DNA of 64,000 nucleotides from NCBI GenBank assembly GCA_905215965.1, contig CAJMSD010000012.1, forward strand, positions 12,578-76,577, given 5' to 3'. Source of the stretch: an uncultured bacterium (GTDB lineage: Bacteria > Bacillota > Clostridia > Oscillospirales > Ruminococcaceae). A program made the position numbers and the translations under genes. The notes below the pieces were generated by a model that did not search any database, was not told the origin of the DNA, and saw only the letters and a list, made by a program, of their open reading frames with translations. This document shows, in pieces, positions 10,201-17,671 of this stretch (position 1 is its first letter; each line of letters starts with the position of its first letter).

Positions 10201-10377
10201 GAGTACGCGCTTATCGCTACAGGAGAAGCTCCCACGTTCAGCGAAGCGCAGAACACCGCAGCCGATGTAAACGGCGATAATGCCGTAGATTCCTCCGACG
10301 CTTCGGTAATATTGGCTTATTACGCTTACACTTCAACAGGCGGAACAGGCAATATATCGGAATTTATGAATAAATAA
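7210..10377 (+). CDS. Secreted BspA-type leucine-rich repeat protein with dockerin
   Basis: A 1055-residue exported protein with SD CAGGAGG before the ATG. It has a signal peptide (MKKLLSALLAVSVVFGAGSA) and, at about 70-325, LRR_5/BspA repeats of ~23 residues of the form LTSVTIPDSVTSIGxxAF, interrupted once by a short insert (about 190-225). Residues ~335-900 are long and mainly helical, with no family I recognise and no enzyme motif; this part is visibly more AT-rich than neighbouring genes. Residues ~979-1050 are a type I dockerin with two good calcium loops (GDIDGDGAVNSSDAS and ADVNGDNAVDSSDAS). It is therefore probably a non-catalytic cellulosome component or adhesin. Own promoter upstream and terminator downstream. 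Confidence 0.88.
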   Translation: MKKLLSALLAVSVVFGAGSAVFDSANYSSMQTYASSEYTEGTYGYLTYKNYGDYIEITDCDVSATSVEIPSEIDGVPVTSIGDDAFYECSNSSVIIPNSITCIGNRAFYSCSNLESITIPNSVTIIGNNAFTGCYSLTFIAISDSVESIGLSAFNHCSGLTSITVPDSVTSIGYGAFSYCGSLTEILVDENNQYYTSDNGVLFNKDKTTLCAYPYGKKESKYIIPDSVTSIGNDAFCDCDNLTSVTIPDSVTSIECSAFIGCSGLTSITIPDSVKSIGNYAFYYCDGLTSVTIPDSVTSIGAGAFSGFTGTMHGYEGSYAQTYAKENNITFSVIKQDIAPKIYEQMNILANDPLYYGNSQTVQIIEDYRNMAIADPEVESYHFWKNIGNITDGNLSEEEFNQTMTVQALITEIFLNEELIASFDKNTADLLWKEQKEVLTGIKNNASDWSLSEEALNKIDTIISTVDYSSEFFDKSVIEVCEILKNINGQELTAFEKFIKGYAGKAEIAGGVGTVLELFQIFSTRQEKIENAAQLYELYLACLAYQSSSAQFRQAVQFMSDSVAREVSKYTGNDDFAKRMREVGALYQKYYEIILDETKEQYKNLASELSSEIDFNKDHQWETFKGKAIAIGVIAAAFPEIAFALKTAGIVLDVGVSLWEITSGVDERALERDKFLNMILFYDSFSNALYSKDGFYGLLLDDPSEESYQTFLNGVKMYLIAEEMTLEYAANYSIMLRQALRDWKKVFVLIDQQDYIKPVYHARYPDRPTGGRTPQSCWKELNSDMVDDDVQLLRYMHVFVDTEEFTGLRHLYYLTEEEASQLGKTEFTKYQCLHTKVKMYSILCPIDITIKHGDEIVAKVENDKIVLNSNEIILNVYKEADDEYAYKHIILPEGYTLEINGFDEGTMTFEKTVVENGKAKMISNVSDVPVQKGSSYKEIIENGVTVALEYDKENDGISDGTLTCVMIDPEHAITDILLGDIDGDGAVNSSDASLVLREYALIATGEAPTFSEAQNTAADVNGDNAVDSSDASVILAYYAYTSTGGTGNISEFMNK

Positions 10378-10406
10378 CAAGAACTGTGCAAGCTTAATGA
10401 TCAACG

Positions 10407-10436
10407 GAACGTCCTCGATGCGGGACGTTCTTTTTT
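10407..10436 (+). terminator. Terminator of the LRR-dockerin gene
   Basis: Stem GAACGTCC / GGACGTTC with an eight-base loop, followed by six T. Confidence 0.85.
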
Positions 10437-10482
10437 CATAATTAGAAAAAATCGGCACATAATATCTGCGAGGTGATATTAT

Positions 10483-11937
10483 ATGACCGATGATTACAGT
10501 ACCAACAGCATAATATCGGATCTTTCTCTTAACCTGAAAGAGATAAAACGAATTTCGGGAGGTTCTTCCGATCTGCTTGTGAACGAATTTATCAGCGGCG
10601 GTATCAAATGCGCTCTGCTGTGCTGCGAGGGTATGCTTTCGACCTCGACGATAACGGAGCTTGTTCTTCTGCCTATTACGTCTATCTCAGCTAAAAAGGA
10701 CTCTCACGAGCTGTTCAGATACATTCAGGATAATCTTTTGCTTTCGGTCGACCGTTCGTCTGCCGAAAATTACGGAGATATGTTCAGATTCCTGAACTCG
10801 GGTTTTGCCGTTCTTATTGCCGAGGGAATAAACAAGGCTCTTGTTTTCGGAGTTCAGGGATATGCCGTCCGCGGAATAGACGAACCAGCCGGCGAAGCTA
10901 ATATTATGGGCGCGCACGAGGGCTTTGTCGAGGTAGTGAGAACGAATATGTCGCTGATAAGGCGGCGGCTTAAAAGTCCCATGCTCGTTATGGAGCTTTT
11001 CGTCAAGGGAACTAAAAGCCAGACCGACCTGTGCATCTGCTATATGCAGGACAGAGTGCCAAAAAAGCTTGTTGACGAAATTAAAAGCTCTCTCGACGAA
11101 ATGGAGCTTGAATCAATTCTCACAACCGGATATATCCGTCCTTTTCTGGAAAAGCGCAGCTTTGAGCTGTTTGATTCAACAGGAACTACGGAACGTCCCG
11201 ATGTGCTTTGCTCGAAGCTTATCGAGGGCAGAGTTGCTCTTCTTGTGGACGGAGTTCCCTACGCCGTTATAATCCCCAAGCTTTTCTGCGAAAGCTTCCA
11301 GACCATAGACGATTATTCATTCAAGCCGTATTATTCAACGTTTATCCGCTGGGTAAAATATGCGGCATTTATTGTCTCGATACTTCTCCCCTCCGTTTAT
11401 GCGGCAATAGCGATGTATCACCCCGAGCTTCTCAACAGCACGCTGCTTATGATACTTGTCGATGCAGAAAAAAGCGCTCCTATCCCGATCTTTACCGAAG
11501 CGCTGGGAGTTCTTCTGATGTACGAGGTCATACGCGAAGCCGGAATACGTCTGCCCAAGGCTGTCGGCGGAGCAGTAAGCATAGTTGCAGGACTTATTAT
11601 CGGCGATGCTGCCGTAAATTCGGGACTTATCAGCACTCCCCTGCTTACCATAACCGCTCTTGCCATTATCAGCGGATTCGTTGTTCCGGAACTGAACGCT
11701 TCTATGACGATCCTCAGATTCGCATTTCTCATCGTGGGAAGCATTTTCGGATTGTTCGGGATAGCTCTTCTCGCCTGCGCCGTTCTTGTAAATATATGTT
11801 CGACAGAGGACTACGGTTTCCCATATACCGCTCCCGTATCTCCTTTCAAGCCGAAAGGCATGAGAGATACCGCGATCCGCACCGGAATACGCAGTATGCA
11901 AAACGGAAACTTTACTGTGGAGGATTACCATGAGTAA
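10483..11937 (+). CDS. Spore germination protein, GerA/SpoVAF family
   Basis: Subunit A of a GerA-type nutrient germinant receptor in the inner spore membrane. The 484-residue protein has an N-terminal soluble domain (about 1-285) and a membrane domain (from ~290) with the conserved family stretch IPIFTEALGVLLMYEVIREAG followed by IRLPKAVGGAVSIVAGLIIG. The start has a GAGGTGATATT ribosome site. Its last 8 bases overlap the next gene, a GerB-type permease, and a short GerC-type lipoprotein follows, giving the normal A-B-C order. The specific germinant cannot be read from sequence. Confidence 0.93.
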   Translation: MTDDYSTNSIISDLSLNLKEIKRISGGSSDLLVNEFISGGIKCALLCCEGMLSTSTITELVLLPITSISAKKDSHELFRYIQDNLLLSVDRSSAENYGDMFRFLNSGFAVLIAEGINKALVFGVQGYAVRGIDEPAGEANIMGAHEGFVEVVRTNMSLIRRRLKSPMLVMELFVKGTKSQTDLCICYMQDRVPKKLVDEIKSSLDEMELESILTTGYIRPFLEKRSFELFDSTGTTERPDVLCSKLIEGRVALLVDGVPYAVIIPKLFCESFQTIDDYSFKPYYSTFIRWVKYAAFIVSILLPSVYAAIAMYHPELLNSTLLMILVDAEKSAPIPIFTEALGVLLMYEVIREAGIRLPKAVGGAVSIVAGLIIGDAAVNSGLISTPLLTITALAIISGFVVPELNASMTILRFAFLIVGSIFGLFGIALLACAVLVNICSTEDYGFPYTAPVSPFKPKGMRDTAIRTGIRSMQNGNFTVEDYHE

Positions 11938-12931
11938 GATTTCATGCGGTCAGCTTGCCGCACTTCTTCTGATAGTCGACGGCTTTACTTTATTATGCAT
12001 AAATGGAGGCGTGACGATCGTAACGGCAGCCGTATTTCTCGGCTGCACATTAATACAGCTGCTTCTGGCAATGCCTGCGGCGGCAGCTTATAAAAACGGA
12101 AAAAAAATAAAAGACTGTCCAAAACCGATATTGTGGATATATTTGCTGTATATTCTCATCTGGGGAGGAATGCTGTTCGTTATGCTGTGGAACGTTTCCG
12201 ATATCCTTTCCATACCGTCGGAGAACATTCCGTTCATACCTGAAAAATTGCTTATATCGGGACTTATCGCCGTCGTTTGTCCTTATGCCTCTTCACCCGG
12301 AGCAAAAGGACTTTCACGTGCAGCCGTTATTGCCGGAGCATTGGGAATAGTATGCGCTGCGGTAATAATCATCGGAGCAATTTCCGAGTTCAAAACCGAA
12401 TATCTTTTTGCGGAAGCGCGGTATTCGGGAATTTTCGACGAAATCATACGCGGATTTGTTCTGAGCGGCAGCGCAGGAAGCTTTATCGTACTGCTCGGAA
12501 GCGTAGACGGCAGCGCTGTAAAGGCTGCTGTCGGATATTTTATAGCCAGAGCCGTTATCTGGACAGCCGTGCTTGTAACAACGGTCGCCGTTACGGGAGG
12601 GATAATGAAAATAACCGATTTTCCCGTTGCAATGGCGGCAGAGCTGTCACAGCCTTTTTATTCGCAGCGGATAGACTCGCTTTTCCTTATCGTTTTTGCC
12701 ATTCTTGCGGTGTTTGCCATTGCCGCGCAGACTCTTTCCGCTTCATACCTGTTCAGTACGATCTTCCCGAATTTTAAGGAATTCAGAAGTACTGCGGCTC
12801 TGCTCCTTATGATACTTGCAGCCTTTCTTGTTTCAAGCTTTAAACGCTATGAGATCGTCTGTGCCGCTGCGGTTTTAATCATACTGCTTCTTATGCCGTT
12901 AGCGCTGAAATTCAGTAAGGAGAAGAAATAA
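11930..12931 (+). CDS. Spore germination permease, GerB family
   Basis: Polytopic membrane protein of 333 residues, APC-superfamily-like, predicted subunit B of the germinant receptor, which in the family is thought to bind the germinant. Around ten hydrophobic segments are visible (for example LIVDGFTLLCINGGVTIVTAAVF near the start and FAILAVFAIAAQTLSASYLF late). It starts inside the gerA-like gene (8-base overlap, SD GGAGG) and ends one base before the next gene's ATG, so the three genes form one operon. Confidence 0.9.
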   Translation: MSKISCGQLAALLLIVDGFTLLCINGGVTIVTAAVFLGCTLIQLLLAMPAAAAYKNGKKIKDCPKPILWIYLLYILIWGGMLFVMLWNVSDILSIPSENIPFIPEKLLISGLIAVVCPYASSPGAKGLSRAAVIAGALGIVCAAVIIIGAISEFKTEYLFAEARYSGIFDEIIRGFVLSGSAGSFIVLLGSVDGSAVKAAVGYFIARAVIWTAVLVTTVAVTGGIMKITDFPVAMAAELSQPFYSQRIDSLFLIVFAILAVFAIAAQTLSASYLFSTIFPNFKEFRSTAALLLMILAAFLVSSFKRYEIVCAAAVLIILLLMPLALKFSKEKK

Positions 12932-12932
12932 C

Positions 12933-13457
12933 ATGAAAATAAAGTATTTGCTTGCCGCGGCAGCTGCCGTTCTGTCGCTTACGGGCTGCGGCAATACGCA
13001 GGAAGTTCAAAACAAAAGCTATTTGCGCGCAGTCAGCATAAACAAGGAAATAACGGCTGTAATGGCTTTTTACAGCGAAACCGAGGAGAATTTTAGTGCG
13101 CACGGAAACGACCTCGAAGAACTCAAGGATAACGCGGAGATCTCGCTGGGACGCACTCTTTTTACGGGGCACACCGAAATGATAGTTCTCGGCGACTGCG
13201 ATTATACCGAAACGCTTACCTTTCTGCTTAACGAGTGGAAAATTTCACCGTCATGCCTGATAATTTCGGGAGACGAAAGCGCCTGCCGGAACGCTTCGCA
13301 AACGGTAGATTCGGTTCGCCGCGCCGTTGAAAAGAATGAAGCTCCCGAATGCGATATCGTCACAGTGCTAAGCGCATTGCTAAGTGAAAACGGCAGCGCC
13401 GAGATTCCTCTTTTCAATAACGGCGAGCTTGAAGGCACAAAAACAATTCACGGATAG
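12933..13457 (+). CDS. Short GerC-type germination lipoprotein
   Basis: A 174-residue lipoprotein with lipobox LSLTGC (Cys19). Position in the operon and the pattern after the lipobox (KSYLRAVSINKE, then SLGRTLFTGHTEMIVLGD) match the N-terminal domain of Ger(x)C proteins. Those are usually 350-400 residues, so the C-terminal half is missing. The stop is followed at once by a terminator with no continuing GerC-like frame, so this looks like a genuinely short form, not a recent frameshift. SD AAGGAG in the end of the permease gene. Confidence 0.75.
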   Translation: MKIKYLLAAAAAVLSLTGCGNTQEVQNKSYLRAVSINKEITAVMAFYSETEENFSAHGNDLEELKDNAEISLGRTLFTGHTEMIVLGDCDYTETLTFLLNEWKISPSCLIISGDESACRNASQTVDSVRRAVEKNEAPECDIVTVLSALLSENGSAEIPLFNNGELEGTKTIHG

Positions 13458-13485
13458 GCGCGGAAGTATTGCTCTGCGCCTTTTG
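13456..13485 (+). terminator. Terminator of the germination operon
   Basis: AGGCGC / GCGCCT stem followed by TTTTGTT, starting at the stop codon of the short gerC-like gene. Confidence 0.75.
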
Positions 13486-13493
13486 TTATATGC

Positions 13494-13522
13494 TTGACAT
13501 TTAATTATGAACATTATATAAT
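13494..13522 (+). promoter_or_regulatory. Consensus sigma-A promoter of the 13577 lipoprotein gene
   Basis: TTGACA at 13494-13499, 17 bases, TATAAT at 13517-13522. Both hexamers are perfect. Confidence 0.85.
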
Positions 13523-13576
13523 AAAATATGAACAATTGCGCTTATATATATCATAACAACAACGAAAGGGCATATT

Positions 13577-14188
13577 ATGAATAACAAAAAATTATTGGCA
13601 GTTTTCAGCTCATTCATTCTATTATCGGGCTGCGGTCAGGTCGACCCCGAACCGGAAGAGCAAAAAAACGAGCTGATTCCCGGAATCTCTCTGGGAATGA
13701 CTAAAGAGGAAGTATTCCGGACCTACGGAGACGACTACACTTACAATTATGACTACAGGGACGACGGCTCTAAAAACACCGTTGAATACGGTTATTCTAC
13801 AGATAAACCGGACGTTTTTGATATTAATATCGATACTCAGGTCATCTTTGAGTTCGAAGACGATGATAAGCTTGTTTGCTATGGATACCATATCGGCAGA
13901 ACCGGCGACTATAACGATTCAAGATATCCGTATTCGCAGGACGAGCTTACAGAGGCTTATGATAAAATATATGAAGAGCTTTCAGAATGGTACGGCAGCA
14001 GCACATCAGATGAAGAATTAGCCGAATACGGCGTACTTAACAACAATACATGGGAAACCGAGGAAGGCTCGGTCTGGTTTATTGTCGGAGTAAATATGTG
14101 GTCAACTTATACTCCGGACGCTTATGAAAAAGGCGTAAACGAAATAGTCCTTTCCTGTTCTGCTGCGAAAGAATCTTCCGAGCTGTGA
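13577..14188 (+). CDS. Putative lipoprotein of unknown function
   Basis: 203 residues with a lipoprotein signal (ILLSGC, Cys about 19). The mature part begins PEPEEQKNELIPGISLGMTKEEVFRTYGDDY; the phrase GISLGMTKEEVFRTYG resembles the short SmpA/BamE-like 'G-M-T-x-x-E-V' pattern seen in several small lipoproteins. The rest is acidic and rich in Tyr, with no catalytic motif I can name. SD GAAAGG at about eight bases. It has its own promoter and is followed after 28 bases by a small Cys-rich gene, probably cotranscribed. Confidence 0.8.
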   Translation: MNNKKLLAVFSSFILLSGCGQVDPEPEEQKNELIPGISLGMTKEEVFRTYGDDYTYNYDYRDDGSKNTVEYGYSTDKPDVFDINIDTQVIFEFEDDDKLVCYGYHIGRTGDYNDSRYPYSQDELTEAYDKIYEELSEWYGSSTSDEELAEYGVLNNNTWETEEGSVWFIVGVNMWSTYTPDAYEKGVNEIVLSCSAAKESSEL

Positions 14189-14216
14189 TCGGCAATTTCC
14201 GCCTGAAGGAGTAGTT

Positions 14217-14405
14217 ATGAAAGACAAAAAGATCACCAACTGTGAAACCTGTACAAATTATGTTTACGATGAAGATTACGACTGCTATACCTGTATGGTA
14301 AACCTCGACGAGGACGAAATGTTCCGATTTATGACAGGTACAAATTTTAGCTGCGCCTATTACAGGCTCGACGACGAATACGGAGTTGTAAGGCATCAAA
14401 ACTGA
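14217..14405 (+). CDS. Small Cys-rich protein (DUF6472-like)
   Basis: 62 residues with two CxxC-type pairs (CETCTNYVYDEDYDCYTCMVN) and a third part NFSCAYYR, matching from memory a short Clostridia family, DUF6472, that appears to bind a metal. Function unknown. SD AAGGAG seven bases before the ATG. It lies just downstream of the lipoprotein gene. Confidence 0.72.
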   Translation: MKDKKITNCETCTNYVYDEDYDCYTCMVNLDEDEMFRFMTGTNFSCAYYRLDDEYGVVRHQN

Positions 14406-14525
14406 AACCATATAAATTAAAAAATATGCCGAAGCGATTATGGTGAAAGTGCACAATCATGCAACTATAGGGTTGTTGAAAACATAGATTTTTACGATAT
14501 TAACAACAATTTTTCCGCAAATCTG

Positions 14526-14553
14526 TTGATTTTTGTGAAGTTTGTGCTATAAT
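14526..14553 (+). promoter_or_regulatory. Promoter of the cytidylate kinase-like gene
   Basis: TTGATT at 14526-14531, 16-base spacer ending TGC (extended -10), TATAAT at 14548-14553. Confidence 0.6.
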
Positions 14554-14636
14554 ATAATTATGAAATGCGGCAGTTCTTTTTCTGCTGTGTTTATTTTTAC
14601 AGCAAACTTTATAAATATATTTTTGGAGGATTTTCC

Positions 14637-15248
14637 GTGAAGAAAAGGATCATTACTATCGAACGTCAATATGGTAGCGGCGGAAGCGTTATAGGCAAAC
14701 TTGTTGCCGAAAAGCTCGGCGTAAATTATTATAACAGATCTATCCTTGAAATGGCGTCCGAGAAATGCGGAATTGCTCCAGAGCATCTCGAAAGCGCGGA
14801 GGAAAACGTTCCGACAAGCTTTTTGTATTCACTGCTTGTATCGGCAAATCCAAACAGCTCGATGCAGGAAAATCTTCCCCTTTCAGACAGAGTTTTTCTG
14901 ATCGAAAGCGATATTATAAGAGAAATTGCAGAGCGCGAAACAAGCTTTGTGCTTGTCGGAAGATGCGGAAGCTATGTTCTTGAGGAACAGGGCTGCTTCA
15001 GCGTGTATATTTACGGATCGACAGATTATCGTATCAGAAGAGCTGTCGATGAATACGGAATTGCCGAAAAAAGAGCTGAAACCTTTATTAAAAAGGCTGA
15101 TAAGCGCCGTGAAACATTCTATAACGTCAATACGGGAAGAATGTGGCAGGATAAGGAAGAGTATTCCCTCTGCCTTAACAGCTCGGCTCTCAGCGATGAG
15201 CTTTGCGCGGAGCTTATCGTTCAGGCATTCAAAGAATGCAATAAATAA
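14637..15248 (+). CDS. Cytidylate kinase-like family protein
   Basis: 203-residue P-loop protein of the cytidylate kinase-like family (Cytidylate_kin2). The signature is ITIERQYGSGGSVIGKLVAEKLG, in which GSGGSxIGK replaces the classical GxxGSGKS, as is usual for this family. The frame extends up to an ATG at 14565, but that part reads as a Phe/Tyr-rich leader; the GTG at 14637 has GGAGG at the proper distance (14625-14629) and gives the expected N-terminus KKRIITIERQYG. Substrate unproven. Own promoter; terminators at about 15300 and 15332. Confidence 0.85.
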   Translation: MKKRIITIERQYGSGGSVIGKLVAEKLGVNYYNRSILEMASEKCGIAPEHLESAEENVPTSFLYSLLVSANPNSSMQENLPLSDRVFLIESDIIREIAERETSFVLVGRCGSYVLEEQGCFSVYIYGSTDYRIRRAVDEYGIAEKRAETFIKKADKRRETFYNVNTGRMWQDKEEYSLCLNSSALSDELCAELIVQAFKECNK

Positions 15249-15250
15249 AA

Positions 15251-15299
15251 AGGTATCGTGGATACCTGAAAAGCTTCCGAAAGCTTTCGGCGGTTTTTC
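15251..15299. other. Tandem intergenic hairpins after the kinase-like gene
   Basis: GGTATC/GATACC (15252-15266), then a nested structure with CTGAAAA...TTTTTCAG outside and CCGAAA...TTTCGG inside. Possibly a terminator or a processed 3' end; a clearer terminator follows at 15332. Confidence 0.45.
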
Positions 15300-15331
15300 A
15301 GATACTCACTGTTAATATATCTCTCTTATTT

Positions 15332-15366
15332 AAAAAGTCTCCGTTTAAAAGCGGAGACTTTTTATT
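15332..15366. terminator. Bidirectional terminator
   Basis: AAAAAGTCTCCG / CGGAGACTTTTT, twelve pairs with an eight-base loop. It serves the kinase-like gene (+) and the CPBP protease gene (-), which converge here. Confidence 0.9.
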
Positions 15367-15376
15367 TTGATATCGA

Positions 15377-16564
15377 TCAGGTTTTATTTTGAAATATAAG
15401 AAGTATCATATAGATCAGAAGAGCCGCAAAAGCCAGAACGACCGTAACCGAAGTCTTGGCTATCGCAAAGCCGCGGCTGCTCTGGTGCGGAGTGGCGCTG
15501 GGAAGCTTGTTTTTTATCATAAACTCTATAAGCATAATTACTCCGACTATAAGAAGAACCATATATGTAACGTTTACGGCTGACATCAGAAATACACTGG
15601 ATTTGTCGTCAAGCTGCGTTATAACGGTCGAAACCGTATTCACAAACATATGTACAAAAATTGACGGAAGAAGCGAATTGTGCTTCATATCGATGTGGGC
15701 AAGGAATACTCCAAGCAAAAACGCAAGCGCAAACTGCGGAATATTTCCGTGATTCAACCCAAAGAAAATCGAGGATATAATAATTGCAAAACGCTGATTT
15801 GCTCTTGAAAAGACTTTAAGCATCATACCTCTGAAAAACAACTCTTCCGTTATGGGAGCAACTATACAGGTATAAATAACCGTGACCGCAGTTCCCATAC
15901 CCGTTATTGCAAAAGTATCGGTATCCATTACGTCAATTGAATAACCGTATTTTTCGATGATATCCGAGACTGCTCCTGAAAAAAGAGCGGCAATATATTG
16001 AAGAGCAAGCGCAGCCGTACAATACTGCACAATGTGTCCGAATTTCAGATCCCTTGTCTTTAGGAGAGAGGACGGCGGTATCTTTGCCCATCGAAGTCCC
16101 AGAAAAGCAAACACAGTATTCGTTGTAAGATAGACAAGCGCGTTGACAGCCATAAGAATCGACGAGCTGTAGGCATAATTGTAAATATCTCCGCTGCCGA
16201 TATCGGGATTAATAAACGAAAGCACAAGCATAATAAGCTGTACAAGCATGAGCGACAGCACCGATGTTGCTATGAAATGAAGAAGCATACAGGTTCCGCC
16301 GACGGAATAAAGCCTGCGCAGTCCCTGACGCTCGCTTTTAGCAGGATTCAGCGGGAATTCACAGCCGGGAGCTTCGACCTGCGGAACTATTTCCGAATAA
16401 TCTCCGCTGTAGCCGGGATATTCCGTAGGATTTTCAAAGGGATCGTATTTACTGAGCGACTTCTTTTCACGCTCTTTATCAAGCAGCTTCCGAAGCTGAT
16501 AATTCTCATGACTGAGCGCGGCTATCTTCGTCCGCATATCATTTACTATATTGTCGATAAACAT
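15377..16564 (-). CDS. CPBP family intramembrane glutamic-type protease
   Basis: Membrane protease of the CAAX-processing/bacteriocin-processing (CPBP, Abi) family. The family motifs are present: EELFFRGM, then FFGLNHGN, then FVHMFVNT, within ~8 hydrophobic segments. The N-terminal ~45 residues are a soluble coiled-coil-like region (MRTKIAALSHENYQLRKLLDKERE), followed by a Pro/Glu linker, giving 395 residues. The ATG at 16564 is chosen over an upstream in-frame one because GGAGGA stands six bases before it. Substrate unknown; such proteins act in peptide maturation or in bacteriocin immunity. Monocistronic, with its own promoter. Confidence 0.9.
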   Translation of the reverse strand: MFIDNIVNDMRTKIAALSHENYQLRKLLDKEREKKSLSKYDPFENPTEYPGYSGDYSEIVPQVEAPGCEFPLNPAKSERQGLRRLYSVGGTCMLLHFIATSVLSLMLVQLIMLVLSFINPDIGSGDIYNYAYSSSILMAVNALVYLTTNTVFAFLGLRWAKIPPSSLLKTRDLKFGHIVQYCTAALALQYIAALFSGAVSDIIEKYGYSIDVMDTDTFAITGMGTAVTVIYTCIVAPITEELFFRGMMLKVFSRANQRFAIIISSIFFGLNHGNIPQFALAFLLGVFLAHIDMKHNSLLPSIFVHMFVNTVSTVITQLDDKSSVFLMSAVNVTYMVLLIVGVIMLIEFMIKNKLPSATPHQSSRGFAIAKTSVTVVLAFAALLIYMILLIFQNKT

Positions 16565-16654
16565 ATCTTCCTCCGCATTCAAAAGCCGTATTAACAAGAT
16601 CGGACGCATATCAAAACGTCGGAATGATTTAAACGGCTGTCTGTTTATACTTGT

Positions 16655-16683
16655 ATTATAGCACGTTTCAAAGTTAAAGTAAA
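16655..16683 (-). promoter_or_regulatory. Promoter of the CPBP protease gene
   Basis: On the minus strand TTTACT (16683-16678), 17 bases ending TGC, TATAAT (16660-16655). Confidence 0.6.
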
Positions 16684-16746
16684 GCTTAAACCAGATTTAT
16701 CAAAAAGAATGCATTGGAAAATTTCAAAAAAGTTAGACCGCTGCTA

Positions 16747-16775
16747 TAGACAAAATCCACAAATTGTGCTATAAT
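16747..16775 (+). promoter_or_regulatory. Promoter of the Nudix gene
   Basis: TAGACA at 16747-16752, 17 bases ending TGC, TATAAT at 16770-16775. Confidence 0.65.
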
Positions 16776-16834
16776 AAAATAGACATAACTAATAAAATGC
16801 TGTAGTTTCATACCGCGGCAGGAAAGGAATTGAT

Positions 16835-17248
16835 ATGCTTCACGAAAAGTCCTGCGGCGCAATTGTGTACCGTAAATTTCATGGCAATACGGAAATACTG
16901 CTGATAAAACATATTAACAGCGGTCATTGGTCATTTCCGAAAGGACACGTTGAATACGGTGAGACTGAGGTCGAGACCGCTAAGCGCGAGATCATGGAGG
17001 AAACCTCGATAGACGTTATTATTGACCCGACTTTCAGAGAAACGGTAACATATTCACCCAAAAAAGATACCACAAAGGTTGTCGTTTACTTTCTCGCTAA
17101 AGCAAAAAATGTAGATTATATTCCTCAGGAAGGCGAAATATCGGAAATAAAATGGGTAGATATTTCTCACGCTTCCAATGTTTTATCTTACGAAAACGAC
17201 AGAAATATAGTTTCAAAGGCAAGATCGGCTATCAAGGACTTACATTGA
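16835..17248 (+). CDS. Nudix hydrolase, diadenosine-polyphosphate type
   Basis: 137-residue Nudix protein. The Nudix box is intact: GHVEYGETEVETAKREIMEE followed by TSIDV, fitting G-x5-E-x7-R-E-x2-E-E. The short length and start (EKSCGAIVYRK ... EILLIKHINSGHWSFPKGHVE) fit the bis(5'-nucleosyl)-tetraphosphatase (MutT/Ap4A hydrolase) group. SD GGAAAGGA before the ATG. Monocistronic. Confidence 0.9.
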   Translation: MLHEKSCGAIVYRKFHGNTEILLIKHINSGHWSFPKGHVEYGETEVETAKREIMEETSIDVIIDPTFRETVTYSPKKDTTKVVVYFLAKAKNVDYIPQEGEISEIKWVDISHASNVLSYENDRNIVSKARSAIKDLH

Positions 17249-17267
17249 ATGCAAAAATATTTTTTCA

Positions 17268-17291
17268 GGCGCACAAGAAGTGCGCTTTTTA
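17268..17291. terminator. Terminator, Nudix gene (probably bidirectional)
   Basis: GCGCAC / GTGCGC stem with a five-base loop and TTTTT at 17286-17290. The minus-strand DUF4363 gene ends three bases to the right. Confidence 0.8.
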
Positions 17292-17293
17292 TT

Positions 17294-17671
17294 TTAAAAG
17301 ACGCTTGTAAGATATGGTATCTCTCCGGTTTTAAGCAGTTCGATCATTTCCATAAGCTCCGATGTCTCCGCGCCGAACTCATCGCTGTTTTCTTCAAGAA
17401 GATACGACAGTCTACTGTGAATACGGTCTATTTCACCAAGCTTCTGATTGCTGACAAGAACGCTGGCGGCAGAGCGGAATTCCTCCCATTCGGCATCAAA
17501 GCTCACAAGCGCTTCGGCAGCGCTGTCAGTATCTCCCTGATCCGAAAAAGACCGCACATCGTCAAGCAGCTCAATCAGTTTGCCGCAGCGTTTGTTTATG
17601 CTTACACATGAAAGAATACTTGCGACGATAAGAACGCCAAGTATGCATACGCTTATTTTCATTCTTGTCAC
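17294..17671 (-). CDS. DUF4363 family protein
   Basis: 125-residue protein with one N-terminal membrane segment (ISVCILGVLIVASILSCVSI) and a helical outer domain. It fits DUF4363, a family usually encoded next to DUF421 proteins in spore-forming Clostridia, as here. The start is a GTG whose last two bases are the first two of the DUF421 stop codon (GTGA overlap), with AAGGAG nine bases before; an ATG at 17662 is the alternative. Function unknown. Confidence 0.82.
   Translation of the reverse strand: MTRMKISVCILGVLIVASILSCVSINKRCGKLIELLDDVRSFSDQGDTDSAAEALVSFDAEWEEFRSAASVLVSNQKLGEIDRIHSRLSYLLEENSDEFGAETSELMEMIELLKTGEIPYLTSVF

Noticed and set aside
10440..10482. Forespore (SigG-type) promoter before the germination operon
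   Set aside because: Only a CATAATT-like -10 is seen, with no matching -35; too weak to list.
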